Assembly (NCBI RefSeq): GCF_964340395.1
Contig: NC_135553.1
Location: forward strand, 6,602,501-6,666,500
Direction: 5' to 3'
Source: Glandiceps talaboti
Lineage: Eukaryota; Hemichordata; Enteropneusta; Spengelidae
DNA length: 64,000 nucleotides
A program made the position numbers and the translations under genes. Under the pieces are notes generated by a model. The model was not told where the DNA came from. It saw nothing but the letters and a program-made list of their open reading frames with translations, and did no database searches. This document shows, piece by piece, positions 1 to 13,300 of this stretch. Each line of letters starts with the position of its first letter. The stretch's first letter is position 1.

Positions 1-500
1 AAATAAAACCCGACTTTGTATTAAAAACCTGTATTTCGTATATGCCATGCTATGATATCACGTAGTGTGTGTTATAAGGCCGATATTTAGAACCCAACAG
101 CTTAGGATATAAACACAGATTAAAACCAGGGATTAAAACGTTCCCATTGTAAACTCAATATTGCAACTAGGTTGACCGGGGCACATTGTAGTTCATACCC
201 TACCCAAGGACAGCCATTCGGAAACAAGCAGCAGTGGTGAGGTTCGAAACAGCAAATTGTAGGCCGGTCACTGTAACCATCGGTACTCCATTCCAAAATA
301 CCGTATAAAGGTATACATTTATACAGGTAATATCGATGTGTTGGTCCTGGTATTAAATTTCTACGGTAGACGTTCAAGGATAAGCTTTAGGTTGTCTGTG
401 CTAGCCTTTGAAAGTGAGGAATGCATCACTGGTATTTATAAGGCTGTTGTGTTCGACAGTGGACGCATTGTAACCGTATATCGCCTTTTAGTGGTGAAAT
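1..500. other. left-edge sequence without a recognised gene
   Basis: An 85-residue cysteine-rich frame sits on the minus strand at 120-377 (CCFEPHHCCLFPNGCPW). It matches no family recognised here and lacks clear splice borders. Nothing else is supported. Confidence 0.4.
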
Positions 501-629
501 CAAATCTGATGTGCTGAAAGCGGCTAGATGCCTTTAGTTTTGTGTCGTTTGTTTTGTAGTTTAAACGTGGAAATAGAGGTACCTATAGACATGAAGGCGC
601 TTTCAGCACATCATATTTTAATCAGATTG
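501..629. mobile_element. short inverted-repeat element with 9-bp target duplication (MULE-like MITE), copy 1
   Basis: The arms contain GATGTGCTGAAAGCG and its complement. The right end reads TTTTAATCAGATTG; the left end is partly eroded (CAAATCTGATG). The 9-bp direct repeat TGGTGAAAT flanks it exactly (492-500 and 630-638). The terminus and duplication length match the element at 15164-15353. Nine-bp duplications are typical of Mutator-like transposons; no transposase is present. Confidence 0.75.
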
Positions 630-1009
630 TGGTGAAATATACCACGTCAACAGTAAAACAGTATAGTTCACTCATGTTGATAATAGTTAACCAAATTCCA
701 CAGTCGTGTTTATTACTTTCACACAGTTATGAGAGTAATAATAACTATGAATAAGTTGTTCTAAATTGAAGGTTTGAAGTTTATGGCCTTTTATCACTTA
801 AACCAATGCATGTAAGCTATACATACAAATGATACTTTACATGTAAATCTAAAACGAACATGGGAATTTGAATTTTATTAGCCTGCGCTGAGATAGTTTT
901 ACATTAAAGATTTCTCAAGGTACTCATGAAACTACAGACGCATAAACGTACACACGCACACAACGTATACAACATATACATATGTATACATTGTACATAC
1001 ATACTTGTA

Positions 1010-1173
1010 TACATACATACATACATACATACATACATACATACATACATACATACATACATACATACATACATACATACATACATACATACATACATAC
1101 ATACATACATACATACATACATACATACATACATACATACATACATACATACATACATACATACATACATACA
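1010..1173. repeat. (CATA)n microsatellite
   Basis: About 40 tandem copies of a 4-bp unit. Open frames in several phases on both strands here are repeat translations, not genes. Confidence 0.98.
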
Positions 1174-1819
1174 ACCTGCCTCATTATTAAATTTGGGGTT
1201 AGAATTTTACAAATGTATTAGGTAAAAGACTGTTCCCGAAGTTTGATTCAAATCACGAGAAAAATATTTCATACGTCTCCCCCACCCTCTTTCAGACCAG
1301 AATTTTCAAGCCCCACCCACACCCCACACATTCACATCGCAATATTGGATGCTCCCGCCTTCTCCAATCCCATAAGGATCAATGAATGAATTAATATTTT
1401 GATCAAAGTGTACAATGCCATGTTTGCAAGCAATGAAATGGATACTGTTGTTACAATCCATGTGCCAGAGTTAGCCTTGTCGTCTATAGCTAGTGAAATA
1501 GCATGTCAGGTTTCTTTGCATTTACAGGTAAGCCTTCAATAATGACTAGGGAGAAGGCCGCGGAATGCTGAAGGGGAATTGATTCTCGGGGATCCAGGAC
1601 TATATTTTAGAAAATGGATCTCGGTACGAGAGTGACATTGAATGTAGTGTACAGTGATGAGTGGACGTTCGTTACTAGTAGCAACACTGGTATGAATCAG
1701 ACACTAGTGAGAGTAGCGACACGTGTATATTGTTAATATTATGTGGATGAGCCATATAAAATATGTATTGAGAGGAAAATTGATGTATTGAAGACCATAT
1801 TCAAGTACATGTATTCTAT

Positions 1820-2172
1820 TCCATATGGATGACAAATGGTTTCTATTTGGGATTTTTAAATTTGCAAAACAACCTTGAGGGAATACTAAATAAAGAACAT
1901 CCGTAACTCAATAAAGTGAACCCCCCCCCCAAAAAAAAAAAACAACAACCAACAACAACAAAAAAACTCCAACAACACTCCACTAAAGTGTGTAAAAAGT
2001 ACGTATAATAGCGAACATTTTACGCACGTATCAACGTTTTTGCATGCTATTCATTTAGTTACTAAACAAAAACTTCATATTCTTTCACATTGTTTTCTAA
2101 GTAGAAAACGTGGTAGAGTTGTACCAATTGCAGATAATAAATAGCCGGAATTTTCATCCATATCGCCACTTT
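1820..2172. mobile_element. eroded copy of the palindromic element at 34875-35228
   Basis: It shares CCATATGGATGA, GGGATTTTTAAATTTGC, GTAACTCAATA, GTGTAAAAAGT and a right end ATCCATAT-GCCACTTTT with the 34.9-kb element, in the same order. The inverted arms have largely diverged, and a C-run/A-rich patch (1921-1970) interrupts it. Confidence 0.6.
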
Positions 2173-4402
2173 TCGTATATGGCTTGATACGGTATGGCTT
2201 GAAAATAGCCTCCTATATGTCCTTATTTTCCATCAAAAGTGCTCATCGTGGGAGGGAGACATTCTCTCTGTTTCTCCCAAAGTCATGATTGCAGGGAAAC
2301 GCCCGACAGCCTAGGTATTTACAAGTGAAAGTTATGAGATTTCTCCTTGCGACGCCAACGTGCACGTGTCTGTAAAGTCAAAGAAATATTTTATTTACAT
2401 GGACCTTGATGTCACATTTTTTTTTAAAAATACAGTGTGCCGTAAAATTGTACATCTTGTACAACTCCAGAATGCTGGTGGGGTTACCGTATAATTCAAA
2501 GTAGCCCTAGGCGCTGGGGGGCTCAAAAATTCTCGAGTTAATTTAGGGGCCATTACAATTTATGAGACCTCGAAGGGAAGCTGGAAAAAAGTATTTTGAC
2601 CGAAATAATATTTTCTGGGTCCCTTATATGTCAATAATTATCGTATGTACACATTGTCCAGTTTGTACTCTGGGTATATATTGTTTGTATTAACGGTACG
2701 ATGATTCGGCTATACACCGGTATTTCTGGTAATCCTGGCATTGGCGAGGTACTAGTATATCCTACACTATAGCGGTGGCCACCATAGTTTAGGAAGAGAC
2801 ATCCGCCCTCAACGACGTATTTATCCTACCCTTACTGAAACCACTACCGCACAGGCAAGAACGATGCACAACACGGCCTCAAAGATTTTGATCTGTTACA
2901 TGTAACAGGCTGACGACAAGTATGTCTAAACCCCTTGGGTTGCAGTAATGTACACAAGTCCTATCGGCACCTTCACCATATGAAATACTCTAACTACGAC
3001 CAAATATCTAGTTGCTGGTGTCAATTTTGAATAACATACAGAATAACGCTTCTAGAAACATCCCACCAAATTTCATCCCCCACCCACGAAGCAGTCAAGA
3101 TAGAAGTTTATTAAATGCACACGTTAATAAACTTGCACAGCATTGATGACATCATCATGTACTGCATAATTCTCCACATTCTTAGAAATATTTCACCAAA
3201 TTTGCCATCTAAGTAATGTTCCCATCAAGGCAATTAATTGATTTGGAGTTTTGACTGTCGTTCACATCCTCTTCACCATGCCTAAAGCACTACTGAACAT
3301 CTCAGTACAGTTGTGGTAAATAAGAATCTTAACTGTTGCCGTGACTTTGTTAAAAACAAACAAACAAACAAACCAATTGTTCATTTAAAATCACTAATAA
3401 ATTGGGCTCATTGTAAAAATTTTGAAGTCGAGGTCAAAATGATATCCAACTTAAGGCACCTTAGAATCCAATGTCTGCAAAATATGGTTTTAATGCTTTG
3501 GAAAAGAAACGATTGTCGATTATGGTGAAGCTAAAATGTTTTATTATTTCAAAGGGAACAGGTTTCCATATGGCAAGTTTTGAGATATATCCAAGATTTT
3601 CAGTAAAATTGGTCTTGAAGGTGTATTCTTGAAGTACTGTTTCTCACAAATTCAAATCATATCAATTTTTCTGTTCCAAAAATGACCTATCGTGATTGCG
3701 TCATCACTGGTTTAAAGTGCATATGAACAGCACTATTTCAAAATGTTTTGCCAGTGGTGTCGCATTTACTCTGAAGAGTTTGTGGCAACTTCTATTTTGC
3801 AGTCGGTCAGTGTCACTGCAGTGTGTGACTAAACTCAAAACGACAGCTCCTGCTTTGCTGAAATGTGTACTTTATAGGATGTGGACATATATTTAGTTGT
3901 GCTCACTTTTTAAAAACAAAAAAGCCAGAAGCAATATTGTGGTGATGGGTATATGGTTACCTCAAACTTCAGCAACTATTTTCACTAGATTTCATATCGT
4001 TTATGCAATGTTGCAACTGACTAAAACTAGAAAACGGAAGTAGCAGCAACCTCTCTACAGTGAGAGCGTACTGCCTGTGGTGAAAGATTTCAAGATAGCA
4101 CTATTGACTGTAAAGAATGGTAGGCAATCATGCATTTTCAAGTTGTCCCTCTTTTAATTTCAAGGTTACATATACAAACCAGCATGATGGTGCATTGGTT
4201 GAAGAGCTTGTAAATAATCTGGAATTTAGCGCAATTAAACTGCTAGAGACACGACATTAAATGAAAGACTCATGTTATAGTATAGTATACAAAATGCAAT
4301 GCAAAAATTACAAAAGTGTAACTACTGCCAGAGCAGTACAAAAGAAAATGTAAAAGCAACAGAAATCATCTCCTGTTTATCAATAATAATGCTACTACTG
4401 CT
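2173..4402. other. gene-free stretch
   Basis: No exon, RNA gene or strong repeat was recognised. A segment near 2940-3020 (TGCAGTAATGT ... CATATGAAATA) resembles 5609-5685 at the RhoGDI 3' end, suggesting an old local duplication. Confidence 0.4.
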
Positions 4403-5463
4403 TTTATTGAAAAAAAAAAACACACACAAAAACAATGTTCCTCTCAGCATATACTAGCATATCTCTTTCATTTCATCTTCCAAGCCTCACATTTTCTTCA
4501 CTTTGATGGAAAACATTAGATATACTAAATGTTAATTACTCAAAATCCAAAGGAACACTGTACAAACTGACTAGATACACATGTGCGCTAAATACTGAAA
4601 TAAAGGCAAGACCTGAATATAATAAACTTGAATTGCTAATATACTCGACTGATGCACAAGACTGCAATCTGCAACATTCTAAATGTACAGATGTTACCGT
4701 TCATACTAGCTAATAAAAAAGAAAACCCTAAAAGTTTCAAAAGTTGAGCACCCAGTATCATTCAAAGTTTTTGATCTTGACAAAGATCTCATAAAAAAAC
4801 TGAATTTCAGTAATTGATCCTCTATTTAGTCCCATCACATAATCCCCTATAACAGCAAAAGACTGTTTCAGCTAGATCATACATATACACAGATGTGACT
4901 ATAACAGAGATAATTCACTGCAAAAATTACAAAGATTTGATGATCACGTCATACAACATGGAGGGTAGAGTTACAGTTGTCTGTAAAGAAAACATTTTCA
5001 CATCAAGTACCTATTCTAAGACAATCATAAGTTCTGACACATTCCACATAATATCAATTATGAACACATTACATTGTTCCACATACTTCAGACTTGTCAC
5101 CTCAAAACAAAGCGACAGTTGCCTACACATCATGTTACATTTCAATGGTACAACTTCAAAAGTTGTAGTCGATTTTTAAGTTCTATTCCAGAGTTTTCAG
5201 TAATACATAAAGTGATACAAACATACACTACTGAATTACAATCACTTCAAAGACTATGTGATAAACTTACATCATCATATCAAGAAATGGTACAACTTTT
5301 AACAAGTCAGTCATCTACGATACACAGTAATTTGCAAGCAGTGCTTCCACAAAGAGTTTGTATTCCCCCATTTAAGTACAAATGACCACAAGAGACTGAG
5401 AAGTGTGCAAGAATACAATTGTCAAGTTTACATTCATTATTTCAATTTTACTAAGTATTTTAT
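4403..5463 (-). terminator. candidate polyadenylation signals for RhoGDI
   Basis: Reading the minus strand downstream of the RhoGDI stop (5686), the canonical AATAAA hexamer occurs at 5463-5458, giving a 3' UTR of about 0.25 kb. It occurs again at 4408-4403, giving about 1.3 kb. Either or both could be used. Small plus-strand open frames in this interval show no recognisable protein. Confidence 0.4.
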
Positions 5464-5685
5464 TCCGTGTGGTGTTTATATTTAAGTGAACTTGTGAAAA
5501 CGAGGACCGTGTACAATCATTTTGGATTTAGCTGTGTAAAATAATTACTTGTGAAGGACCTACAGTGATTCATGCACATTTCAATGAATTGTTAAAATTT
5601 GAATGGACTGCAGTAATGTGCATCATTTAGCAGCTTCTTCATATGAAATATTCTGACTATCACTAAATATCTCTAACTATCCTGT

Positions 5686-8600
5686 CTATTCCCAGTCTTT
5701 CTTGATATCAAAGGACCATTCCCACTCAAGATGAATAGCTTTATCATCATCAGTGAATTTGCTCTTGACTGTGTAGTGTCCACGTGCCATCATTCCTTTT
5801 GGTGCTTCTTCTACAGGTGTCTGGTAAAATTGCGGATCTGGTTTCGGTCCATAACTTCCAACCATGAAATTAGTTTTGTCAACTATAAAGAAAGCAAATA
5901 AAATTGTGTCAATTAAATCTTCAAATAAAAAATAACTATCAGTGCTTTTTTGCTTAGGGTGGGGGTAAGTAAAATCTACCCCAGTTTCCCTGGTTACCCA
6001 TAAACAAGTGACAAGTGACCTATCGGTAAGAGTAGCTCTGCTTGTTTTCTTGTTGTTGTCGTTGTTTTGTTTCTAACGTGTAGAAGTGGTTCTGTTGTTC
6101 AGCTCTTCCACTATGCAGTTTTGTTTTAGTGAAGTAATAAAGAGGTTAGTGGTTTCATATGATGAAACTGTGGTGCTCTTATTTACTATATACAGATTGA
6201 TTTGAGTGCCTGTGGTCCACACCATACATCGAACCTTCAAATAGTGTAACAATTTCTTAGCACAGTGATGCACTGTACAATATCTTACCCACAACTCTCT
6301 CTGATTGGTATGCTTAGAGGTTCCTTATTTTATAACTTTTTCAATAATCCATACTTTTCAACATTTTAAGCATAGTAATTAAGTTTAATTAATATGTAGC
6401 AAAAGAACGCTTAGGAATCAAAAATAAAGTTCTAAATTTTGTATAAAAATGAACTAACAACTAAATTAAGCATGTGCTGTGAATAAAACACTTTTCACTG
6501 TCAAAGTGTCAATAACTTGGGTAGTCAGTGTGTATGATGAGTTTTAGTATGTAAATTTCTTTTGTCATACCTATTCAAATAAATCTATATCTTTGGCAAA
6601 GTCATAACAGGTGCATATATTTTCCTTAGTTTCATCGCAAATATTCTGCATGTCTTTCAAGAAAATCTGCTGACAAATTCCTAAAATTGCTACTCCTTCT
6701 ACAATAAATCACTGATACCAGAACCGATGAAAATGGGTATTCAGAAACTCATCAGTGGCAATTCTACGCTTGCAAAATGGAAGAAATGTTTTTACAAAAC
6801 CCTATACACTGGTGAGATTTGTCAGACTTCAAGGAGATGATGTCCAACACTACAAATCAGAGAGAGTTGTGGGTAAAATATTGTACAGTGTGATGCCTTG
6901 ATACTTGTTACAATGTTACAATAATCATGTTAACAGACCTACTGTTACAATATTGCAATGCCTGGCTATGTTATGTAGCTGATATATGATGACTGTAGTA
7001 CATGGTATGGTAGTAGCTAGCTATATACATAGTACGCAAGATCAAAACGAACATGGCAGAGCCCAGTGGACTGTATACACACATTCTGTGATTCCGAGTG
7101 CCTGTGAGCATACCAGTGGTCAAGTGGCACTCAAAAGTTGATATTTATATTGGGCGACTGCAAATACACATTGACCAAAATTTAGTGGATTCAAGTCCCT
7201 GATTGCTGCTTTTCCAGTCTACAGACTAGGTAACCTATTGTTACAATCAATATGTGTCAACTTTTAAATAGCATTAGTGTGTAACAGAATTCTTCAACTT
7301 ACCACGAATTCCTTTCCTGTATGTGACTTGGAAGTATTTCAGCCCAGCAACAATTTCATTATTTACCTAACAGATAAACCACAAACATTTCATGACTCAA
7401 CTGCCCTACACCTGCACAAACTTATGAAGCGGTACTACAATAACATGATACACAAGTTTCACATTTGTAACTCCCCTCTCCAATCATTTAGAGGCCACAA
7501 CATTTTTTCCATCAATTCTGTGATAACATTAAAAGACAATTTCAGATATTTGTCACCATAACCTCTACAAAACACTTTAATTTGATAATTTGATGATTTG
7601 ATGATGTCATTTGCAACACTTCCTAAACTCTAGAGGGCACTGTTTTATTTGATGGCGCACACTTATTTTAAATGATTTCTATACATATTTTCAGCACACA
7701 ATGAGTACAATTTGGAGAGCACTGTATCATTCATTATATAAACAAACATGATTTATACAAGTCATATCACATCATCCCTAAACAATACACCTGATAATGC
7801 GAATTATCAACTTCTTCGAAATGGGACTCTTCGAGTATGCATGGTCTATGAAAGCCCAGAATCATATTTAGTCACATATCCAAGGTAACAATAAATCATT
7901 ATGATTCATTCATATAACTTGATTATACATTTACATATAGATCTCTTGCTCAAATAGATGCAATCTATTTTGAAAGATATCACTGGCAATGGTATAATGC
8001 TTTTATTCCCCAATATTTTTTCTTCATTCAGCCAGAAAATACTTGTGACCTAAGGCCCCTTAGGTCACGAGTGTTTTCTTTGGCTGAACGAAGAAAAATA
8101 TTGGGTGATAAAATCTAATTATATATCATTATCATTATCAACATACGTCATGTCAATTAAATTGTGTACTTACCCTAAATATAATTTTTATTTTATATTC
8201 TGATCCTTCTTTGATTGTGAATGGTTTTGATTTCAACTTTGACAGGTCACCTGTAGGAAGTAAATATCCAAGTACAGTTAAAGGGTAACGTTTCAATCCC
8301 TGGTCATCGCAATAGTGTTATCTTAATAAGGATTACAAAGTGGGCCTTTAAGCATTGCTGTCTGTTCACTCTGTCTGAACCTTGTAGCAGCACCAGTGTG
8401 CCCTCTAAGCCAATTTGATGTGCCACTGACATACAACAAATTCTAGTGACCCACCAAAATCTGGTGCTCCCTCATCTCTTACTACTCACAAGAAATACAA
8501 GTTTTTGTCATTTTGACTCATAACAACAAAATTTAGCTATCATTAGAGGGCACACTGTGCAGCACACAGTCAACAGCAAGCTTTAAACTTTCATTCATAC

Positions 8601-10217
8601 ATATTTGTACATTAATTTTTTTGCTTTTAGACATTGGCAAAATAAAGACAGGTTTTATATGACAAATGTGAAAGTATCTGTTTCATCAGTGATGATGTTG
8701 ATCAATGCCTGCACATGTAAAAATGTGTTTTGTTTTCTGGTATTAAAGCAAATGCATTTCTCTTCCTTCAAGTTCAAGGTGTAAACTAAATCACCTGTCC
8801 GCCATTCCAAGACAGCTCTTTAAAATCTGTTTCTACAATATGTCTACTGGACAGGTGAATCTAATTTTGAACTTTGAGTCCTTTGAACTGATGTCTCTTT
8901 AGTGCCTTTAGGTTTGCCTCTTCTAAAGGACAAATTTAAATGTTGTATTTTGGCAAAGTACATCACATCTGATGAATTCATACCAAAACTAAAAGCAAAA
9001 TGAAACTATAGTAACACATACAGTGAATGAAATCATGAATTCATGTACATCCATCTGTATAATATCTCAAGTTTGCTCAGTAAACCACAGCTAGCTAGGT
9101 CTCTGTGATATAAATATCATTGTGCTTTAAACAAGTCAGGATTTTGCTAGAATCACTGGTAATGTTATGGCTACAAAATTATCATATTGTCTTTGCAGCT
9201 CTCATTGCTATCAGTCTCAGTAAATAAATGAAAAAGACTACTGTCTTATTAGTCTTAGAGTCATTATTATACCTCCCTACAGTTATTTTAGTACTCTGTC
9301 ATGATAGAATGTGACACAAGATAGTCAATTTGCTAGCAGACACATAACAATCATAACATGTCATTTATCACCAAATTTGTCCAAACTCTGGCTATTCTCA
9401 GCACTCTCTATTTATAGGTAAACATTTTTGCATAGACCTATCCTCCGTATTGAAATCCTAGTGAGGGGCTTCATCCTACTGTCTCACCTGTAAGGTCCAA
9501 TTCGATGTCATCTCTGCCAGCAACAACAAGAGCCATCCTTTCCACAACAACATTCTTTCCACCTCCACCACCTAAAGAAAGTTTTTTTTAAAAATGTGAG
9601 TTTTACCAATCTCAAAAAATTACGTATATGTTAAAAATGAAATACTGACACACTCATGAGCCCTTGGCAGTACTTGCTGGTTATTCAAAACTGTATCAAA
9701 TCTAGTCTCTGCTTTCCTTGTAACAACATTGACTGTCAGGTGAAATATGTAAGCTAGTTAATCAATGAACGAATGTTTACCTACCTGGTACACTGTCATC
9801 AAATGTACAACAGTGAATCAATGAACGAATGTTACCTGCTGTACACTGTCACCAAATGTAAGACTGCATCAATGAACTTATGTTTACCAGCTACTATACT
9901 GCCACCAAGTGTTAGAAAGTGAATCATTGACCTAATGTTTACCTGCTGTACACGGTCACCAAATGTTAGAAAGTGAATCATTGACCTAATGTTTACCAAC
10001 TACTACACTGCCACCAAGTGTTAGAAAGTGAATCAATGAACTAATTTTTACCAGCTACATTTTCCCCTAGCAAGGCTTTCTTGTATTTGACCAAACTCTC
10101 ATCATCTTCATCTAATCTCTGAATTTCTTCAAGTGTTTTTTGTGCAGGTGGTTTGTAACCAGGTGTCTCTTCAATTTCTTCATCCTCAACTTGGGGTACA
10201 CCTTCTTGTTCAGCCAT
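5686..10217 (-). CDS. ARHGDI: Rho GDP-dissociation inhibitor (RhoGDI, ARHGDIA/ARHGDIG type)
   Basis: Five coding exons can be joined in frame: 10217-10052, 9571-9488, 8250-8174, 7366-7303 and 5882-5686. All have AG/GT borders and consistent phases, giving 195 residues, close to the roughly 200 of animal RhoGDIs. The start is the ATG of MAEQEG, which matches the family N-terminus. An acidic arm leads to [13 protein letters not shown] and [17 protein letters not shown], the helix-loop-helix that contacts Rho switch regions. The rest is the immunoglobulin-like beta-sandwich that holds the geranylgeranyl tail, with [24 protein letters not shown] and a C-terminal DIKKDWE. From family knowledge, the protein extracts prenylated Rho, Rac and Cdc42 from membranes and keeps them GDP-bound in the cytosol. 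The 64-bp exon at 7303-7366 ([21 protein letters not shown]) is easily missed. Exon 10052-10217 has tandem repeats on both sides, and its donor lies inside one of them. It cannot be assigned to a single vertebrate paralogue; it is probably the pre-duplication gene. Confidence 0.95.
6267..6895. repeat. inverted-repeat element in the last RhoGDI intron
   Basis: Arms of about 40 bp (left GTACAATATCTTACCCACAA; right its near complement at 6851-6890) enclose roughly 540 bp with no open frame. It looks like a nonautonomous DNA transposon of about 630 bp. The target duplication is not clear. Confidence 0.55.
8001..8114. repeat. near-perfect palindrome (fold-back element)
   Basis: The sequence folds around the centre near 8055 (GACCTAAGG-CCCC-TTAGGTC). 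Arms of about 50 bp contain CAATATTTTTTCTTC and CAGCCAGAAAA. Weaker complementarity extends outward to about 7985 and 8130. It lies in the RhoGDI intron between exons 8174-8250 and 7303-7366. Confidence 0.75.
8394..8557. mobile_element. hAT-like MITE, copy 1
   Basis: The ends are CAGTGTGCCCTCTAA and TTAGAGGGCACACTG, an inverted repeat of the hAT type. Flanking octamers agree at seven of eight bases (AGCAGCAC and TGCAGCAC), as expected for the 8-bp hAT duplication. It lies in a RhoGDI intron. Confidence 0.7.
9765..10052. repeat. 54-bp tandem repeat that includes the RhoGDI exon donor
   Basis: About six units of 52-55 bp share GAATCAATGAAC and GTTTACC, at about 9776, 9834, 9886, 9941, 9995 and 10050. 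On the minus strand each unit carries a donor-like CAG/GTAAACATT or CTG/GTAAACAT. The unit nearest the exon contains the true donor (GCTG/GTAAAAATT). Confidence 0.85.
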
Positions 10218-10251
10218 CACTACAAAATGTTTACTTTGGTCACTGAAACGA

Positions 10252-10373
10252 GGAAGCAAAATTCAACTCATTAACATAACAAAGAAGCATGCTTACTAAA
10301 ACCAATAAATGGGGAAGCAAAATTCAACTCATTAACATAACAAAGAAGCGTGCATACTAAAATCAATAAATGG
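10252..10373. repeat. 61-bp tandem duplication upstream of RhoGDI first coding exon
   Basis: Two copies of a unit beginning GGAAGCAAAATTCAACTC, offset by 61 bases, differ at a few positions. They lie about 35 bases outside the exon acceptor on the intron side. Confidence 0.9.
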
Positions 10374-13300
10374 ATAAATTTACTGACAGTGATAAGTGAA
10401 TCTGTCTAGCTCTTCAGAATATATAATTCTAATAATGTACACAACATTTATGAATTATTCTAATATATTTCTACCTTTAGCCGAAGGAAATATGAGTGAC
10501 ATACATAGGGGTCCTATCACCCTACAACTGAGTTGAGTCACTAAAAACCCTTCAGGTTGTATCATTTTCCTACTGAAAGTAAGTTATTTACTGATGTGGT
10601 CTGCGCCTCATAGAGCACAGGCTTTTAGAAGATCAAATTTTAAACCAAAGTACATCTGTAGTAGTTCCATGTTAATGAGAAAATGGTTTATGGAAAAATG
10701 TAGTTTCACTCTTGTAAGAGGCAACATTTTGGGGGCAATTAATGACACTATTATGATTTGGTAAAGAACAATGTAATGAATGACATTTTAAACAAAGCAA
10801 AATTGAAAATAATGAGTAGACCCCAATTTAGACCAGCTCAAAAAAAAACAACAACCCCAGACCCCATTTCACACCAAAGGGCTAGAAAACACACCCTGAA
10901 GGCCAGCATATATACATATGGTCAAATAGAGTGGGGGGAAGGAAGGGGGCTCCTGAGATGTACCCCCACATTACTCAGTCTGCTCTATACATCTCCTCTA
11001 TACATTTGCCGCATTTTTGTTTAGGGTGGTAAATAAGTAAAATCTACTCAATCTGCCCAGGTATTTCACTGAGGTTCCCTGCCAAAATGTTGGCTTATGG
11101 TACTACACATGGAAATTGATGCAAGTTTACCAGATCCCCTTTCTCCCATGTTAGCTGGGTTCTCGCAGCTTAGGAAAAACACTGATTTGAAACAAGAAAT
11201 CGGAATTTACTCACCTAGTGTGGCCTTAACTTAAGAAGAGTCTATACATCAAGGTTTTAAGAAGTCTCTATGAAATATGTGTTGTTACCAGGAAGTGGCT
11301 TAAGTATTACTTAAGTCTGTTTGATATCAATTTTGCACACTCCACGAACACAATTCTTTATCATCTTTAGTTTGTTCCTAAATTTAGAAATACTGTATGT
11401 GTCTACCTGTTGCTATTGTTAATTTTTGACTAATGTCTACAAATGGTCAACAAAAAGATTTTGATCTACAATGGGTGGATAACAGTATACTATTTACTTC
11501 AGTCTTTAGTCAGAATAAATGGTCAAATACTACCTCAGACCAAAAAGTCAGATACTACTATTTATTCCAGGCCATTATTTTCGCTAAGACGTCTAACCCC
11601 ACCAACAGAAAGGAGGAATGTGATAGATGTCATATAAGTTCCTGTACAATCTTGGGAACTCTGGTAGATTTTACCTACCTATGTCCATTACAAAGACATT
11701 CCTAGCCATATCAAAATGTCATGACATTTTGTTGGTATGCATCAGTGCACTCATTGTCCCAAATAGTGCTAATCACACATACACTTGGATATTCAGGTGA
11801 TCAATCGCATTGTCTTTAGTAGTACATAACATGGCTATTCGGTTTAATTACAATCATAAAACCCCCTTCCTCAGCAATATCATTTTATGACGCACTAAAC
11901 TGCCACTAACCAGTCTATACCAACTGATTGTCTATGTATAGTCAACTGTCAATTTGATTCATGACAATTCCTTGACCTGTAACAGGGGTCATCCAGGATA
12001 AGGAAGCTGTTCTACCCCATCTGCCAATTTCCAAGTACATCTGTACCCATATCATGACAGGATATGGTCTTAAATTTCACATACATTCAACATCGAAACT
12101 ACTGGGATATTATTTTTTGGAGATACTATTCCCATTATACTAACTGTGACACTTGGTGGAGCCCTACACATGACATAGGATTATTCTTTTGTTCTGGACC
12201 AACTTTTCTATAGCTTTGTCAGACAACACTTTCACACTGGAATTTAAATCCCATTCATGGGTCTTTCATTCAAAGTGTTTAAATAGCCTCAGATTGGGTA
12301 GTTAGTATTTACAGGTTTAGCTCAATATACACTTCCCTGATATTGTAACTCACGGTATAGTTACATGAAAATTATGTGCAAATTATACTTTCTGAATTCA
12401 TGGAGAATCTGCAGAGTAGCTAGTGAAATAATGTTTGTTTTCGATGGCTATCAGCTCTCATCTAAATCCATGATCAATTTTCTTATAAATAACTTGTACA
12501 ACAAACCTAATTCATATGTACGGTACCACTGAAAGCGAAGTGCATGACAGTTAAGCACCATACATGACAGGTGACAATATGCATGTGTCAAAATGAAAGT
12601 GCATTCATTTGGGTTTTAAATATAGGCTATGGCAGAAATTACATGCAGTATTAGTAATTTACAAAACTTTTTTCCTGTTTAATTAACAATTATTTAGTTT
12701 ATTTTTTACATTTCACTATGTGCAGTGTACATTTTATTTGTCTCTGGTCTACCCTCATTGGCTCTATATTTGAATAAATCACCCGTTACCTAACGACTAA
12801 CGTTAAACATTATTATTAATATATATATGACACTTCAAACTTTGAAGGGGGTGGAAAGAGGGAAAAGTACCGAATTATACAATGCTAGAACTCTCACCGA
12901 GAGTATTTTCACTTGTGTAAAAGACACTGATGCAAAATTATCAGCGAAGTCGACAGTTAGTTGTATTCAATCTCCAGAAAATGAATACAGGAAAATGAGA
13001 CACAACCGGGCACGTATGAGTCATCAAAGCGTTTCTTCTTAGCATGTATGTATTTCCGTGATACATTTAGACGTTTTCTCCAATAGCTACATATTTCACT
13101 ACCTCCTAAATACACATCACCGTTGTCGGATATACTTTTAAAAATGATTATGCCTTACTAATCCGAATTCTGAAACTTTTAACGAGTCATGTAAAGTGTG
13201 AAATTCTTGATATGTGTACAACATGAGAACACGCCCAATTCGGCATACACTACCCTCAGCGTGCTATAAAAGTTACAAAATCCGTATGTTTAACCCACAT

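Noticed and set aside
120-377. 85-residue cysteine-rich minus-strand frame
   Set aside because: No recognised family, no splice borders, near the window edge; could be chance. Kept only as a remark.
904-1225. Several frames of repeating HTYI / MYVC residues
   Set aside because: Translation of the (CATA)n microsatellite.
5074-5385. 103-residue plus-strand frame
   Set aside because: Opposite the RhoGDI 3' UTR, no domain, AT-biased composition; likely chance.
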